From contig NZ_SSYA01000002.1 in the NCBI RefSeq assembly GCF_004917065.1, positions 1,217,897 through 1,281,896 on the forward strand: DNA of 64,000 nucleotides. The letters are read 5' to 3'. Position numbers and translations under genes: made by a program. Shown here in pieces: positions 47,047 through 56,543 of the stretch. A model generated the notes under the pieces. The model had not been told where the DNA came from. It did not search any database and saw nothing but the letters and a program-made list of their open reading frames with translations. Position 1 is the stretch's first letter, and each line of letters starts with the position of its first letter. The DNA is from Geomonas ferrireducens. GTDB lineage: Bacteria > Desulfobacterota > Desulfuromonadia > Geobacterales > Geobacteraceae.

Positions 47047-47349
47047 ATGGGAACTATTATTGACATATTGAAAATAAAGCCAAAAGAAATTGGGATTATC
47101 CATGGCAAATATCCTAATTGCATTGTGCTCAACCTGAACTTACATAACTACAACAATGTACAAAAGATAGTTATTGTTATTCCTGGGGAGGAAGAGAATA
47201 GTTATTACGATTTCCTATTAGAACATTGCATTGCCATGTCCTCGAAGGAATTTATATACAGGATAAATCACGAAAAAATATTTGCGGAGAGAATGATGGC
47301 AAGAGCAGCAAAGTTGGTCGAGGAGATAAGAGATAATAATACGTTATAG
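47047..47349 (+). CDS. Orphan protein of the island
   Basis: 100 residues from the ATG at 47047 (GGAGGTGAACCTC upstream; a GTG 9 bases earlier is possible). Beta-strand-rich first half (KEIGIIHGKYPNCIVLNLNLHNYNN, VQKIVIVIPGEEEN) and helical end. No motif. Strongly AT-rich codon use compared with the host. Confidence 0.65.
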   Translation: MGTIIDILKIKPKEIGIIHGKYPNCIVLNLNLHNYNNVQKIVIVIPGEEENSYYDFLLEHCIAMSSKEFIYRINHEKIFAERMMARAAKLVEEIRDNNTL

Positions 47350-47369
47350 TGAATTTAAGGGACGGTTGA

Positions 47370-47813
47370 TCATGCTATGGGCTCATCTATTTGTTCTCCT
47401 TCACCTCGTTTCCTGTTGAGTATGTAATCGCTGGCATGTTGCGCCTGTGCTGCTGCATGTATCAACAATGTCTTGTCGTTCTTGAGTGCCTTAAGCCATC
47501 CAGCTATATAGGCCGCCGAATTCCCTATGGTTCTTTGCTCGATACCAGCATAACCACACAGGAATGCTGCGCCCATCTCAGCTACCAGTTCTTCCTTGCT
47601 GTACTCGTGGCTACCGAAATAGGACGGTTCCAATATACCTTTACGCCCTACCCTACTTGCATGACCTGTGCTGTGGATCATCTCATGGAATGTGGTGCTG
47701 TAATAATCCTCTGATGACTCAAACGCTTCTGGTGTTGGTAGCTTTACGTAATCGAGCATGGGTGAGTAGCAAGCTTTGTTGCCACCGTGTCTGATATCTG
47801 GTGGTAGTGGCAT
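47370..47813 (-). pseudogene. ArdC-like antirestriction protein, C-terminal remnant
   Basis: 147 residues containing the zincin motif FHEMIHSTGH near 42-51, YSKEELVAEMGAAFLC near 71-86 and the C-terminal AAYIAGWLKALKND near 99-112 of the ArdC metallopeptidase domain. The N-terminal single-strand DNA-binding domain (DUF1738) is missing: the frame continues upstream as HRAQEIIAG and then stops at a TGA, where a REP-like palindrome begins. ArdC protects incoming DNA from restriction; this copy is probably inactive unless the domain works alone. Confidence 0.82.
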
Positions 47814-47855
47814 ACCGGCAATGATCTCCTGTGCTCGATGGATCGGTGAAAACTG

Positions 47856-47925
47856 GGGTCAGGCTTGCAATGTTGCAGTGTCAACCAACATTGCTGTCTA
47901 CTTTACAACTTTGCAAGCCTGACCC
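47856..47925. repeat. REP-like palindrome beside the ardC remnant
   Basis: Perfect 15-base arms (GGGTCAGGCTTGCAA at 47856-47870, TTGCAAGCCTGACCC at 47911-47925) with an inner GCAATGTTG / CAACATTGC pair. The GGGGTCAGG-type end resembles palindromes associated with REP-associated tyrosine transposases. It sits where the ardC reading frame breaks. Confidence 0.75.
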
Positions 47926-47998
47926 TAGCTTCCCTAGCTTCCCACGGTTCTATAGTCTTTTGTAGATGTACTAGGGCTGTTATTGATGTTTCAATTAA

Positions 47999-48685
47999 CT
48001 ATTGAATTGCCTTGTTGAAATTACTCAAGACTTTGTATTTTATGTTTTGATTCGTTGCCTCAAGTATTTCCAGCTTAGCGCCCTTGTAGGCAATAGTCCT
48101 GGATTCAGACAGGTCATACTCCACGTTATTGTTAAATGCCGGCCTTGCCAAATTGTTAGAAAATTCTCTATACCCGATATTGATCTTATTTCCGACCTTA
48201 CCACTATAGATCAAAGACTGCTGAAATGAATCTTGAGTAACTGAAAGTTTTTTTCTGCGTTCAAAACTATTACTATCTCCGCATACATAAGCATTGAAGA
48301 CTGTCACTACACAAATTTCAGTATCACCTTTTTTTGTCATAATACTTGTCCAAGGATCAGCTAATCCCGACTTTACTACTCGCCCGGATTCGTCTCCACC
48401 TCCAGGATAGTAATACTCTGCTGTCTCATCTTCGCCTTGCTTTAAGTAATACCCAGGATACAAGGTATATGCCCAACTGGGATCAGCTTTTCTTGTAACA
48501 TAAATAGCATCGTATTCTTGGTATTTCCCTTGGCGAACCATCGTATCCCCTACCTGGGTTGTATTCACTGAATCAATAGGAGGTTCACTAATTGCTGTTG
48601 TTACAGGCATGTAGTTGTACTTGGGAGCGGCACAAGCTGTTAGGAGCAAAACGGAGGCAAAACTAAAAACGCTAGTAAATCTCAT
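47999..48685 (-). CDS. Orphan lipoprotein of the island
   Basis: 228 residues with a lipobox LTAC (Cys near residue 18). The mature part is beta-rich with YPGYYLKQGEDETAEYYYPGGGDESG-like residues near 76-101 and two Cys (EICVV, AYVCG) likely to pair. No family recognised. Probably a surface or periplasmic cargo protein. Confidence 0.75.
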   Translation of the reverse strand: MRFTSVFSFASVLLLTACAAPKYNYMPVTTAISEPPIDSVNTTQVGDTMVRQGKYQEYDAIYVTRKADPSWAYTLYPGYYLKQGEDETAEYYYPGGGDESGRVVKSGLADPWTSIMTKKGDTEICVVTVFNAYVCGDSNSFERRKKLSVTQDSFQQSLIYSGKVGNKINIGYREFSNNLARPAFNNNVEYDLSESRTIAYKGAKLEILEATNQNIKYKVLSNFNKAIQ

Positions 48686-48789
48686 ATTATATCCCCTGCA
48701 TTTAAAATATAAATTTCGGCTAACAAACCTACCTTAGATATCATCAAGAGTCAACGCCTTAATCCGCTATTGTGATGTCATGATTTGGC

Positions 48790-50100
48790 TTATATGCCAT
48801 AGTCAAGCCTGCTTACCACCTCTAGCAGAACCTTAGCTTGATACCTCTTTCCGTACCTTCCTGTTGTGATGCTGTTGTTCGCGTGGCCCATCAGTTCAGA
48901 GATGAGGTTATCCTGTACTCCCAGCTGTTTCAGGTTGTCGGCGAATGAATGCCTCATGCTGTGCAGAGTTTTGAGGGGGTCAATAGTCACATGCCCCCGA
49001 TTGAATCGCTGATACCACTTGCCTAATGAGTTGCTGTATCCGTTCACCTTGCACCACTTAAGATTCTCCCACAGCCGACTCCCATCCTGGCATCGCTCTA
49101 CGTAGCTTAATAACCCCAGTTCAATCAAAGCAGGATGAACGGGAACAATGCGCTTACTCGACAGGTTCTTTAATTTTTTATCCTTGTAGTCGTTAACATC
49201 GAAGCACCATACCCCATCGACCTGGATGATGTCCTCTCGGTACAACTGGCAAGCCTCATCAAGCCTCATCCCCGACAACATACAGATCATTGGAACGTAC
49301 AGCCTCTCTGGTTTGCTGCTATTCCTGGGGAGATTCCTTGAGATTACCCTCAGATCTTGGAGGTCATAGGCTTTCCGTTCCTCATCCGGTCTCCTGTGCT
49401 GCTTGATGTTCATCTCTGAAGCGGGGTTGTCTGTCCGGTGCCCCTCCTTTATGCAGTAACTCATTATCGAATAGAGCCTGGAGATGTGCTTATTCACAGA
49501 GGTGATGCTCATGGGGGTGGTCAACAGTTCACCGGAATCAATCCGCTGCAGGACTTCAAGGGGCGACTGCTCAGGATAGGATTTGCCCACATTGGGCGGG
49601 AGCTTCACCAGTTGCTCTCTGAAGTCTCTCACCTTCCCCCTGTCAATCGACGCCACGGCTACATCGCCAATAAGGTCAACTATGAGGCCAAAGACTCCTT
49701 TATTCTCCATCCTGGTCTTCGGTGTCCACTCCCGTTCCTTGTCCTTCAGGAAAGCCTTAACAACGGTGGCAAGCGATGTGCCCCCCACAACTGGTGTGAC
49801 GTCCGCAGCACCCCCCTGAGCCGACTTATCGACACCATGAGACACTCCCCTGACCTTTCGGCCAAGAAGGTTCCGTAGTGACACCTGAGCCTGTTCTGGG
49901 GTGATGAACATTGACCGCAGCAAGGTTACTGTTTGACTGATCCCTTGAAGGTAAGGCAGAGCTGTTGCCTTAGCTATCCTGAGATCGGTAGTCTTGAGTG
50001 AACGGGTAATTTCTGTCTGAGGAATGATGCCGAGGAGGTCTAGAGGTGTTCTGACCCTGAGGTGATAGTGACCATTTCTGCTGATAAGATAGCTGGACAT
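48790..50100 (-). CDS. Tyrosine recombinase with DUF6538-like N-terminus (tRNA-adjacent integrase)
   Basis: 436 residues from the ATG at 50100 (GAGGCTTTTCC upstream). The start YLISRNGHYHLRVRTPLDL is like the DUF6538 N-terminal domain of integrases; catalytic residues are in SGMRLDEACQLY near 280, HSMRHSFADNL near 382 and MGHANNSITTGRYGKRY near 407-423. Intact by motif. It begins 95 bases from the tRNA-Gln 3' end and reads away from it, the classic position of the integrase that inserted the island. Confidence 0.94.
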   Translation of the reverse strand: MSSYLISRNGHYHLRVRTPLDLLGIIPQTEITRSLKTTDLRIAKATALPYLQGISQTVTLLRSMFITPEQAQVSLRNLLGRKVRGVSHGVDKSAQGGAADVTPVVGGTSLATVVKAFLKDKEREWTPKTRMENKGVFGLIVDLIGDVAVASIDRGKVRDFREQLVKLPPNVGKSYPEQSPLEVLQRIDSGELLTTPMSITSVNKHISRLYSIMSYCIKEGHRTDNPASEMNIKQHRRPDEERKAYDLQDLRVISRNLPRNSSKPERLYVPMICMLSGMRLDEACQLYREDIIQVDGVWCFDVNDYKDKKLKNLSSKRIVPVHPALIELGLLSYVERCQDGSRLWENLKWCKVNGYSNSLGKWYQRFNRGHVTIDPLKTLHSMRHSFADNLKQLGVQDNLISELMGHANNSITTGRYGKRYQAKVLLEVVSRLDYGI

Positions 50101-50191
50101 GGAAAAGCCTCGACCCCTTTTTGTGTGTAGCAAAATGCGCTACACAGAGAGGATCAAGGCTTTAAACTGTTGAATCAACAACAGTATTTGG

Positions 50192-50238
50192 TATTGGCTG
50201 GGGCGCCAGGGATCGAACCTGGGAATGACGGGATCAAA
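50192..50238. repeat. attR: 47-bp direct repeat within tRNA-Gln
   Basis: Identical to 41461-41507. Lies in the intact tRNA-Gln gene from the anticodon loop to the CCA end plus 3 flanking bases. Confidence 0.96.
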
Positions 50239-50269
50239 ACCCGTTGCCTTACCGCTTGGCGACGCCCCA
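50195..50269 (-). tRNA. tRNA-Gln (anticodon UUG)
   Basis: 75 bases. Acceptor TGGGGCG / CGCCCCA, D arm, anticodon stem ACGGG with loop TTTTGAT (anticodon TTG), T arm CCAGG-TTCGATC-CCTGG and encoded GCCA end. Restored by the island, which supplies the 3' part. Follows ispE by 4 bases. Confidence 0.97.
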
Positions 50270-50273
50270 ATAT

Positions 50274-51116
50274 CTAAATCGTTTTCACAGCTACGGCGAA
50301 CCAACCTCGTGCCGCGGCTATCTCCGTCGCGGCCTTCTGGGCGACCGCTTCGTCTTCGAAGATCCCGAAGACGGTGGCGCCGCTCCCCGACATGAGGGAA
50401 CCGGCCGCTCCGGCTTCAAGCAGCATCGCCTTCAGCTCGTTCAGAAGCGGATGCTTCCCGCACGTGACCGGCTCCAGGTCGTTGGAAAGAAGCTCGGCAA
50501 CTTCTGCGACGCTGCTGTATGAACCGCGAATTATAGAGTCGGCGGCTTTGGTTGTCAATATCAAATTTTGATACACCCAAGCCGTCGGAACATGAATTCC
50601 TGGATTCACCAGCACAACCCAGAGAGCAGGCATGGACTCCATAGCGGTCAGCTTTTCCCCGATACCCTCGGCGAGCGCTGTTTTCTTGAAGATGAAGAAC
50701 GGGACGTCGGCCCCAAGCTTCACGCCGATTTCCATGAGGCGTTCGTCGGAAAGCTTCAGGCCGAGCAGTTCGTTCACACCCATGAGCACGGTGGCGGCAT
50801 CGCTGCTTCCCCCTCCCAGGCCGGCCGCAACGGGAATCCGCTTGTTGATGGCGATGTCGATCCCGACGGCCTTGCCGGAGAGCTGCAAAAGCGCATCGGC
50901 CGCGCGCCAGGCGATGTTGCCCGGACCGTCCGGAACCCCTTTCTTGCCGCAGGTGACGCGTATCCCCGGCGCATCGTTAAGGGTGATGATGACCTCGTCA
51001 CACAGGTCGACCCGCTGCATAACCATGCGCAGGTCGTGGTATCCGTCCGGCCGCTTCCCCAGCACGTCCAGCCGGTAGTTCACCTTGGCGGGTGCCAGCA
51101 GGTGCAGTTTTCCCAC
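50274..51116 (-). CDS. ispE: 4-diphosphocytidyl-2-C-methyl-D-erythritol kinase
   Basis: 280 residues from a GTG (GGAGTATTTCA upstream). GHMP kinase with [17 protein letters not shown] near residues 90-106 as the ATP loop and [21 protein letters not shown] at the start carrying the catalytic Lys. It phosphorylates CDP-ME in the MEP pathway, downstream of Dxr. Probably co-transcribed with tRNA-Gln. Confidence 0.96.
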   Translation of the reverse strand: MGKLHLLAPAKVNYRLDVLGKRPDGYHDLRMVMQRVDLCDEVIITLNDAPGIRVTCGKKGVPDGPGNIAWRAADALLQLSGKAVGIDIAINKRIPVAAGLGGGSSDAATVLMGVNELLGLKLSDERLMEIGVKLGADVPFFIFKKTALAEGIGEKLTAMESMPALWVVLVNPGIHVPTAWVYQNLILTTKAADSIIRGSYSSVAEVAELLSNDLEPVTCGKHPLLNELKAMLLEAGAAGSLMSGSGATVFGIFEDEAVAQKAATEIAAARGWFAVAVKTI

Positions 51117-51149
51117 TGAAATACTCCTTCCCCCTTTACGGGTTTTTCT

Positions 51150-52346
51150 TTAGTGGTCCTTCATAACCTCGCTCAGCACGCAGGTCGCGTAGGCGCCGCG
51201 CGGCAGCGAGAAGTCGAACAGCAGGTCTTTTCCTTCCTCACGTACCGAAGCCGAGGAGAGCGGTACCCGGAGTGGGCGACGCTCGCCTTCCATGCACAGA
51301 CCGCCGGAGAGGTTGAAGCTCTCCGGGGTGAGGCCCTCGGCCGCGAGGATCCGGGCTTCCAGATCCCCCTGGAGTCCCTGCGCCTCCATCATGGTGCACC
51401 CGAACATGGGGCCGGTTGGGGAGATCTCGAAAGAGAGAGCGCGCGGCGCCTCGACAGCGGCATCCTGAACGAGGAAGCAGGCGCCGTTTTCGTGCTTGAA
51501 GGCGACGTCCCCCACCTCGACCCGGTCGAAGGTCTCGAGCCGCTGTTCCAAAACTGCGTCGAACAGCGAGGACTGGAAAGCGGAGAGGTACAGACGCTTC
51601 ATGCGCGGCTGCACCGCATGGAAAGCCCGCTCGAAGGCGTCCTGGCGCTGCAGCAGACGCGAGAGGAGCTCGCGCTCCACGCGGAAGTGGCCGGGGTAGA
51701 GTTCGAGGCTCCCGGCCAGGTCGCCGGCACGGTAGGCGCTTATCGCCTCGCGCCAACGCTCGTCGCTCACCTGTTCAGGGTCCCCTATCAGGATGTCGAT
51801 GGCGGCCTTGAAATCCCGGCGCAGCATGGCGGCACCGATGTCATGGGTGTTTCCCTGCACGCCGTAGCGTTGTGCGCCGAAACGGTTGGGAACCCCGCGG
51901 CCGACGAGCACCTTCAAGGCGGCCTCGGCGTTTGCCAGCGCCCCCGGCGCCACGTCGCGTACTCTTATTTCGAACCGGTTCCCCTTCAGGTGCCCAAGGC
52001 GCAGTTTGTTGCCGTGTTTCACCGCGGCGAGCACCCTGATGCCGGGGATCTCGAGGGCGAGAACCTTCTCCGGGGCGACGCGCGGGATGGAGATGGTCTG
52101 CCTGGTTATGCCTACGGCGTCCTTCATGCCGGCGTAGCCGATGTCGCGTTCCTGTACGCCGAGGGCCTTGGAGAGGCGGCGCACGGCCTCGAGGGTGGTG
52201 ATGCCACGCTTTTCAACGGTGGCGAAGCAGTGTTCCCCCTGCCCGCTCGGCTGATAAGCCGGGACCTCCTCGACGATGAAGTCTTCCGGGCTGTTCTTGA
52301 TTATGCCGCCCGTTCCCGGCACCTCTGCGGTCAGATATCTCTGCAC
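51150..52346 (-). CDS. truD: tRNA pseudouridine(13) synthase
   Basis: 398 residues from a GTG at 52346 with GGAGGGGTA before it; an upstream extension of 54 residues starts in an unlikely sequence. The catalytic Asp is in GYAGMKDAVGITRQ near residue 70-83; NRFGAQRYG near 146 opens the TruD insertion domain. Makes pseudouridine 13 in tRNA-Glu. Upstream of ispE by 33 bases. Confidence 0.93.
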   Translation of the reverse strand: MQRYLTAEVPGTGGIIKNSPEDFIVEEVPAYQPSGQGEHCFATVEKRGITTLEAVRRLSKALGVQERDIGYAGMKDAVGITRQTISIPRVAPEKVLALEIPGIRVLAAVKHGNKLRLGHLKGNRFEIRVRDVAPGALANAEAALKVLVGRGVPNRFGAQRYGVQGNTHDIGAAMLRRDFKAAIDILIGDPEQVSDERWREAISAYRAGDLAGSLELYPGHFRVERELLSRLLQRQDAFERAFHAVQPRMKRLYLSAFQSSLFDAVLEQRLETFDRVEVGDVAFKHENGACFLVQDAAVEAPRALSFEISPTGPMFGCTMMEAQGLQGDLEARILAAEGLTPESFNLSGGLCMEGERRPLRVPLSSASVREEGKDLLFDFSLPRGAYATCVLSEVMKDH

Positions 52347-52602
52347 TACCCCTCCGTCATCCGTTTTCTCAACCGCAGCATCATACCCAGTAGAGATACC
52401 TGTTTCAACTGCTTTCGTCGTACTCAGTTCGTGAAGCGAGCGCCGGTGCCTCCAAGGTGCGACTTTATCGAGAATAACTACCAAGCTGCTACGGAAGCAA
52501 CAAACCACACCCGGACGGCGGTAAAAAGGTCGAGCAAACGCTTTACCCGCTGATATACTTGTGGCGCATATCTCTTATATCTCATTCAAAGGGGAATGAA
52601 GC

Positions 52603-55572
52603 ATGAGCAGCAAGGCCAATGCCAGAACAATCAGGGCCAATGAGCTTATTGAGAACCGCAAATGGCTCAAAGAGCAGATCACACCATTCTTCTTCAACTC
52701 GATGCAGGACGAGCCTGAGGCGCTGGCGCTCCTTGAGCGTGAGCTCCGTTCCCTGAAAACGAACCGGCGCCTGATCCTGGCCGACCGTGACAAGAGTCTG
52801 ATTCTTGCCCGGGTCAACGAGCCGGGGTCGCTCTACGACTCGCTGCGTCATTTCCAAGACCGGGAGATATCCTATGCCATGATCACCCACTCCGACGGCC
52901 CTATGCCGGAGATGACGCAGGCGCTCGAGATCCAGCGTTTCGAGTTCGACCGCAAGGCCAACGACGACATAAAGGCGTGGCGAGAGGTACAGCTTCCCCT
53001 TCCCCTCACCCGCAAAGTGGCGACACAACTACGTCACAGCTATCCCGAGTTCGACATGAAGGAGTTCGACCGGCTCCTGAAGACACTCTGGCTCAACAAC
53101 GAGAACTACGTGAGGATCTCCTCGCCCCTGCGTGTGGCCCAGGTGCTGCAGTTACAGCAAAAGGCGACCAGAAGCGGCGGTCTGTACCTGTACGTCGAGC
53201 CGACCCCGGACGCGAAGATCTCGCGGGTGCACTTCGCGGTGGCGAACCCGCCCCAGAAGGAATTCCTCCTGCAGCTCATGGAGGTGTTCAACCGGCTCGA
53301 CCTGGGCGTGAACCGCGCCTACTGCCTCACCATATCGAACGGCGTCCACCCCTATTTTCTGGGGACCTTCCTCGTGAACCGGCGCTCCGGCGAGACGCTG
53401 GAGCCGGGATCGGAACTTTTCCGCAAGCTGCAGCAGGAGCTTTACAACACCCAGATCGTCTCGACGAAGAGCTACACCTACCGCGAGTTCGTGACCGCGG
53501 GGGTCATGACCGGCGAAGAAGCCTCGCTTGTCAACGCCTTCATCGCCTTCTGCCACACGAACCTAGCCCACAACCAGCCGGACCGTTTCGGCCTTGACGA
53601 CGTGCAGAGCGCCTTCCATGCGCACCCGGAGATGTCGCTGCAAATGGTGAAGCTCTTCAAGGCCCGCTTCGATCCCGCCATCACCGAAAGCAGCCCGGTC
53701 TACGGTTCCGCCCTCCAGGAGACGCTGCAGGCGGTGAACGATTACAACACCGGGCATCGCTACCTGGACGAGGTGAGGCGCACCATCTATCGCTGCTGCC
53801 TCATCTTCATCACCCACACGCTGAAGACCAACTTCTTCGTCCTCGAGAAGCAGGCGATCGCCTTCCGCCTCTCCCCCACCTACCTGACCGAACTCGGGGC
53901 CGCCTTCACCGGCGATCTGCCGCAGGCGACCCCTTTCCGGGTCACCTTCTTCTTCAGCCGCTACGGCTTCGGTTACCACATAGGCTTTTCCGACATCGCC
54001 CGCGGCGGCTGGCGCACGGTGATTGCGAGAAACGGCGACGATTTCATCACCAACGCGAACACCATCTTCCGTGAGAACTTCGTCCTCGCGCACACCCAGC
54101 ATCTTAAAAACAAGGACATCTACGAGGGGGGATCGAAACTCGTCCTCATCCTCGACGCCTCCGACCTCCAGAGGGGAAGCGAGCGCCAGATGGAGACGTG
54201 GCGCCTTTACAAGCTGCAGCACGGCGTGACCCACGCCTTCCTCGACATCTTCGTGACCGATAACGGGATCGCCCGCTCCCCTGCGGTGGTCGACTACTAC
54301 CGCGAGGACGAACCGATCGAACTGGGCCCGGACGAGAACATGCACGACTCCATGATCGAGAACATCGCCCGCCTCTCCAAGCGGCGCGGCTACATCCTCG
54401 GCATCGGCATCATGTCGAGCAAGGAGGTCGGGATAAACCACAAGGAGTACGGCGTAACCTCAACCGGCGTGGTGAAGTTCGCCGAGATCACCATGGCGGA
54501 GCTCGGCATCGACATCTACCGCGACCGTTTCAGCGTGAAGTTCACCGGAGGCCCAAACGGCGACGTGGCGGGTAACGCCATGCGCATCATGCTGGAGCGC
54601 ACCCCCAACGTGGCAATTAAGCTCATCCTGGACGGCACCGCCGCCCTGTGCGATCCCGAAGGCGCGGACCGCCGTGAGCTCTCCCGCATCGTATTGAAGC
54701 AGGACCTGGACGCCTTCGATCCGCAGGCACTGCACCCGGGCGGCTTTTTGCTCTACCGAAGCGGCAGCCGGCGCGAAGGGTTGCGCGAACTCTACCGCAA
54801 GGTTTCGAAGACGAACGACGGGCTGCGCGAGGAGTGGATCTCCACCGACGAGTTCTCAAGGGTGTACGCAAGCCTTCCCTTCACCGTGAAGACCGACCTA
54901 TTCATCCCCGCGGGGGGACGCCCCGAGACCATCGACAAGGACAACTGGCAGAACTACTTCCTGCCAAACGGCGCCCCGTCTGCCGGAGCCATCGTCGAGG
55001 GGGCCAACTCGTTCATCACACCCGAGGCGCGCGTGCAGCTGCAGAAGAAAGGGGTCATCATCATGCGCGACGCCTCCGCCAACAAGTGCGGGGTGATCTC
55101 ATCCTCCTACGAGATCATCGCGAACCTTCTTTTGAGCGAGGCGGAGTTCCTGGCCCACAAGGAGCGTTACGTGCAGGACGTCCTGGAGATCCTCGAGCAG
55201 CGGGCGGCGGACGAGGCGAAGCTGATCCTCAAGCGGCACCGCGAGCAGCCCGGGCTTTTATGCACCGAGATCTCCGATGCGCTGAGCGGCGAGATAAACG
55301 AGCACTACGCCACCATCTACCGTTTCTTCCAGAAACGCCCGCAGCTTTGCATGCAGCCCATCTACAAAAAGGCGATCCTCTCCCACCTCCCCAGGATGCT
55401 CAGGGAGGAACCCAAGTACGCGAAGAGGATCTCGCGCCTGCCGCAGAAGTACCTGTTCGCCATCCTCGCCGCCGAGATCGGCTCGTCGCTTGTCTACCGC
55501 GGCGACCGCGAGGCGGATTTCGAGGCGACACTAAAGGGGCACTTGGCGCGCATGGTCGGGAAGGAGCTTTAA
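52603..55572 (+). CDS. Large NAD-dependent glutamate dehydrogenase
   Basis: 989 residues, matching the about 115-kDa class of NAD-GDH rather than the 450-residue type. An N-terminal regulatory part (about 1-420) is followed by the dehydrogenase core with RYGFGYHIGFSDIARGGWRT near 450, the GGSKLVLI segment near 508 and a Rossmann region from about 650 (EYGVTSTGVVKFAEI...GGPNGDVAGNAM). Converts glutamate to 2-oxoglutarate and ammonia. AAAGGGGAATGAAGC precedes the ATG. Monocistronic with a strong terminator. Substrate assignment is by family. Confidence 0.9.
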   Translation: MSSKANARTIRANELIENRKWLKEQITPFFFNSMQDEPEALALLERELRSLKTNRRLILADRDKSLILARVNEPGSLYDSLRHFQDREISYAMITHSDGPMPEMTQALEIQRFEFDRKANDDIKAWREVQLPLPLTRKVATQLRHSYPEFDMKEFDRLLKTLWLNNENYVRISSPLRVAQVLQLQQKATRSGGLYLYVEPTPDAKISRVHFAVANPPQKEFLLQLMEVFNRLDLGVNRAYCLTISNGVHPYFLGTFLVNRRSGETLEPGSELFRKLQQELYNTQIVSTKSYTYREFVTAGVMTGEEASLVNAFIAFCHTNLAHNQPDRFGLDDVQSAFHAHPEMSLQMVKLFKARFDPAITESSPVYGSALQETLQAVNDYNTGHRYLDEVRRTIYRCCLIFITHTLKTNFFVLEKQAIAFRLSPTYLTELGAAFTGDLPQATPFRVTFFFSRYGFGYHIGFSDIARGGWRTVIARNGDDFITNANTIFRENFVLAHTQHLKNKDIYEGGSKLVLILDASDLQRGSERQMETWRLYKLQHGVTHAFLDIFVTDNGIARSPAVVDYYREDEPIELGPDENMHDSMIENIARLSKRRGYILGIGIMSSKEVGINHKEYGVTSTGVVKFAEITMAELGIDIYRDRFSVKFTGGPNGDVAGNAMRIMLERTPNVAIKLILDGTAALCDPEGADRRELSRIVLKQDLDAFDPQALHPGGFLLYRSGSRREGLRELYRKVSKTNDGLREEWISTDEFSRVYASLPFTVKTDLFIPAGGRPETIDKDNWQNYFLPNGAPSAGAIVEGANSFITPEARVQLQKKGVIIMRDASANKCGVISSSYEIIANLLLSEAEFLAHKERYVQDVLEILEQRAADEAKLILKRHREQPGLLCTEISDALSGEINEHYATIYRFFQKRPQLCMQPIYKKAILSHLPRMLREEPKYAKRISRLPQKYLFAILAAEIGSSLVYRGDREADFEATLKGHLARMVGKEL

Positions 55573-55588
55573 AAATGCATTAAATACG

Positions 55589-55622
55589 AAGAGGGGGACC
55601 CTGCTGCAGGGTCCCCCTCTTT
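55589..55622. terminator. Bidirectional terminator between GDH and trmB
   Basis: 15-bp near-perfect palindrome (AAGAGGGGGACCCTG arm) ending in T. Confidence 0.9.
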
Positions 55623-55640
55623 GCGTTCTGAGCAGGCGTA

Positions 55641-56264
55641 CTACTTGACCTTGTAGTGCATGAAGTAGATCTGCTTCCCCTCGGCCATGAATTTGCGCAT
55701 GTACTTGGAGAGGTGGTACTCGGGGAACTCGTGACGGTAGAGTTCGGGAGCGAACCGGTTCTCCAGCGCGGCGATTTCAGGGAGCGCGTTGGCGACGTCG
55801 ATGCCGTAATCGTCGAAGTCGGTGGCGAAGTAGAAGTCGCCTCCCGGCACCATGTAGTCGAGCAGGAATTCAATGAACTCACGGTTCACCAAGCGCCGCT
55901 TGCGGTGGCGCTTCTTGGGCCAGGGATCGGGGCAGTTGATGTAGATGGCGGAGAGACTCCCCTTGGGGATGCGCTCGGTGACAAAAGCGCGGGCCTCGTC
56001 GCGCACCACGCGCACGTTGGTGATGCCGTTCCGATCCATGCGGCGGCAGGTCTTGTCGCACCCCTTGTTGTAGAAATCGATGGCTATGAAGTTGGTGTCG
56101 GGCTTATCGAGCGCGGTCTTCAGCATGAAGTCCCCCACGCCGCAGCCGATTTCCAGGGCCAGCTTGTTGTCGTTGCCAAAGATGCCCGGCCAGTTGGGCG
56201 GGTTCGGGAGGTCTTCGAGTTTCAGGTAGTTGGGTGAATCGATGTGGATGAAGGATTGCGTCAT
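55641..56264 (-). CDS. trmB: tRNA (guanine-N7-)-methyltransferase
   Basis: 207 residues from the ATG at 56264 (AGAGGTTCCG upstream; the upstream in-frame extension overlaps a repeat and is rejected). SAM motif [13 protein letters not shown] near 38-50, and [18 protein letters not shown] near 108-125, the family signature. Makes m7G46 in tRNA. Confidence 0.96.
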   Translation of the reverse strand: MTQSFIHIDSPNYLKLEDLPNPPNWPGIFGNDNKLALEIGCGVGDFMLKTALDKPDTNFIAIDFYNKGCDKTCRRMDRNGITNVRVVRDEARAFVTERIPKGSLSAIYINCPDPWPKKRHRKRRLVNREFIEFLLDYMVPGGDFYFATDFDDYGIDVANALPEIAALENRFAPELYRHEFPEYHLSKYMRKFMAEGKQIYFMHYKVK

Positions 56265-56315
56265 CGGAACCTCTTGCGTATTTTGTCGCGGGGAACATAG
56301 CACAAAAAGCACCGT

Positions 56316-56340
56316 CACGCAAAGGCGCAAAGGCACAAAG
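56316..56340. repeat. CGCAAAG-type intergenic repeat, fourth copy
   Basis: cacgcaaaggcgcaaaggcac type, matching the elements near rpsB. The 279-base gap before the helicase gene otherwise holds no recognised feature. Confidence 0.6.
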
Positions 56341-56543
56341 ATAACAGATCGGAAAGGTGAGCATTGCCTAAGAGAAAAGGTGAACCAGCCCACCTGGCGC
56401 TGGACGCAATCCGGTTACGATCTACGTCTCGGTACCAGTCTGAACCCCGCCTCTCACAGTTATCCGAGGCTTTCCTTGCCATTTTTTCCATGGCATGTTA
56501 ATTATATGCGGTTGAAATAAGGCATAAAAAGGAAAACAACAGC

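Larger units (their letters stand above)
41461..50238. mobile_element. Genomic island integrated in tRNA-Gln(UUG)
   Basis: About 8.8 kb bounded by a perfect 47-base repeat, with the intact tRNA at the right end and a 3' copy at the left. Tyrosine recombinase genes lie at both ends. The interior is visibly more AT-rich than the flanks and holds mostly orphan genes, many small with very strong GGAGG ribosome sites. The ispE-tRNA and terminator neighbours lie outside the repeats, as expected for integration. No conjugation, replication or phage structural genes are visible, so it may be a satellite or a decayed element. Confidence 0.93.
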
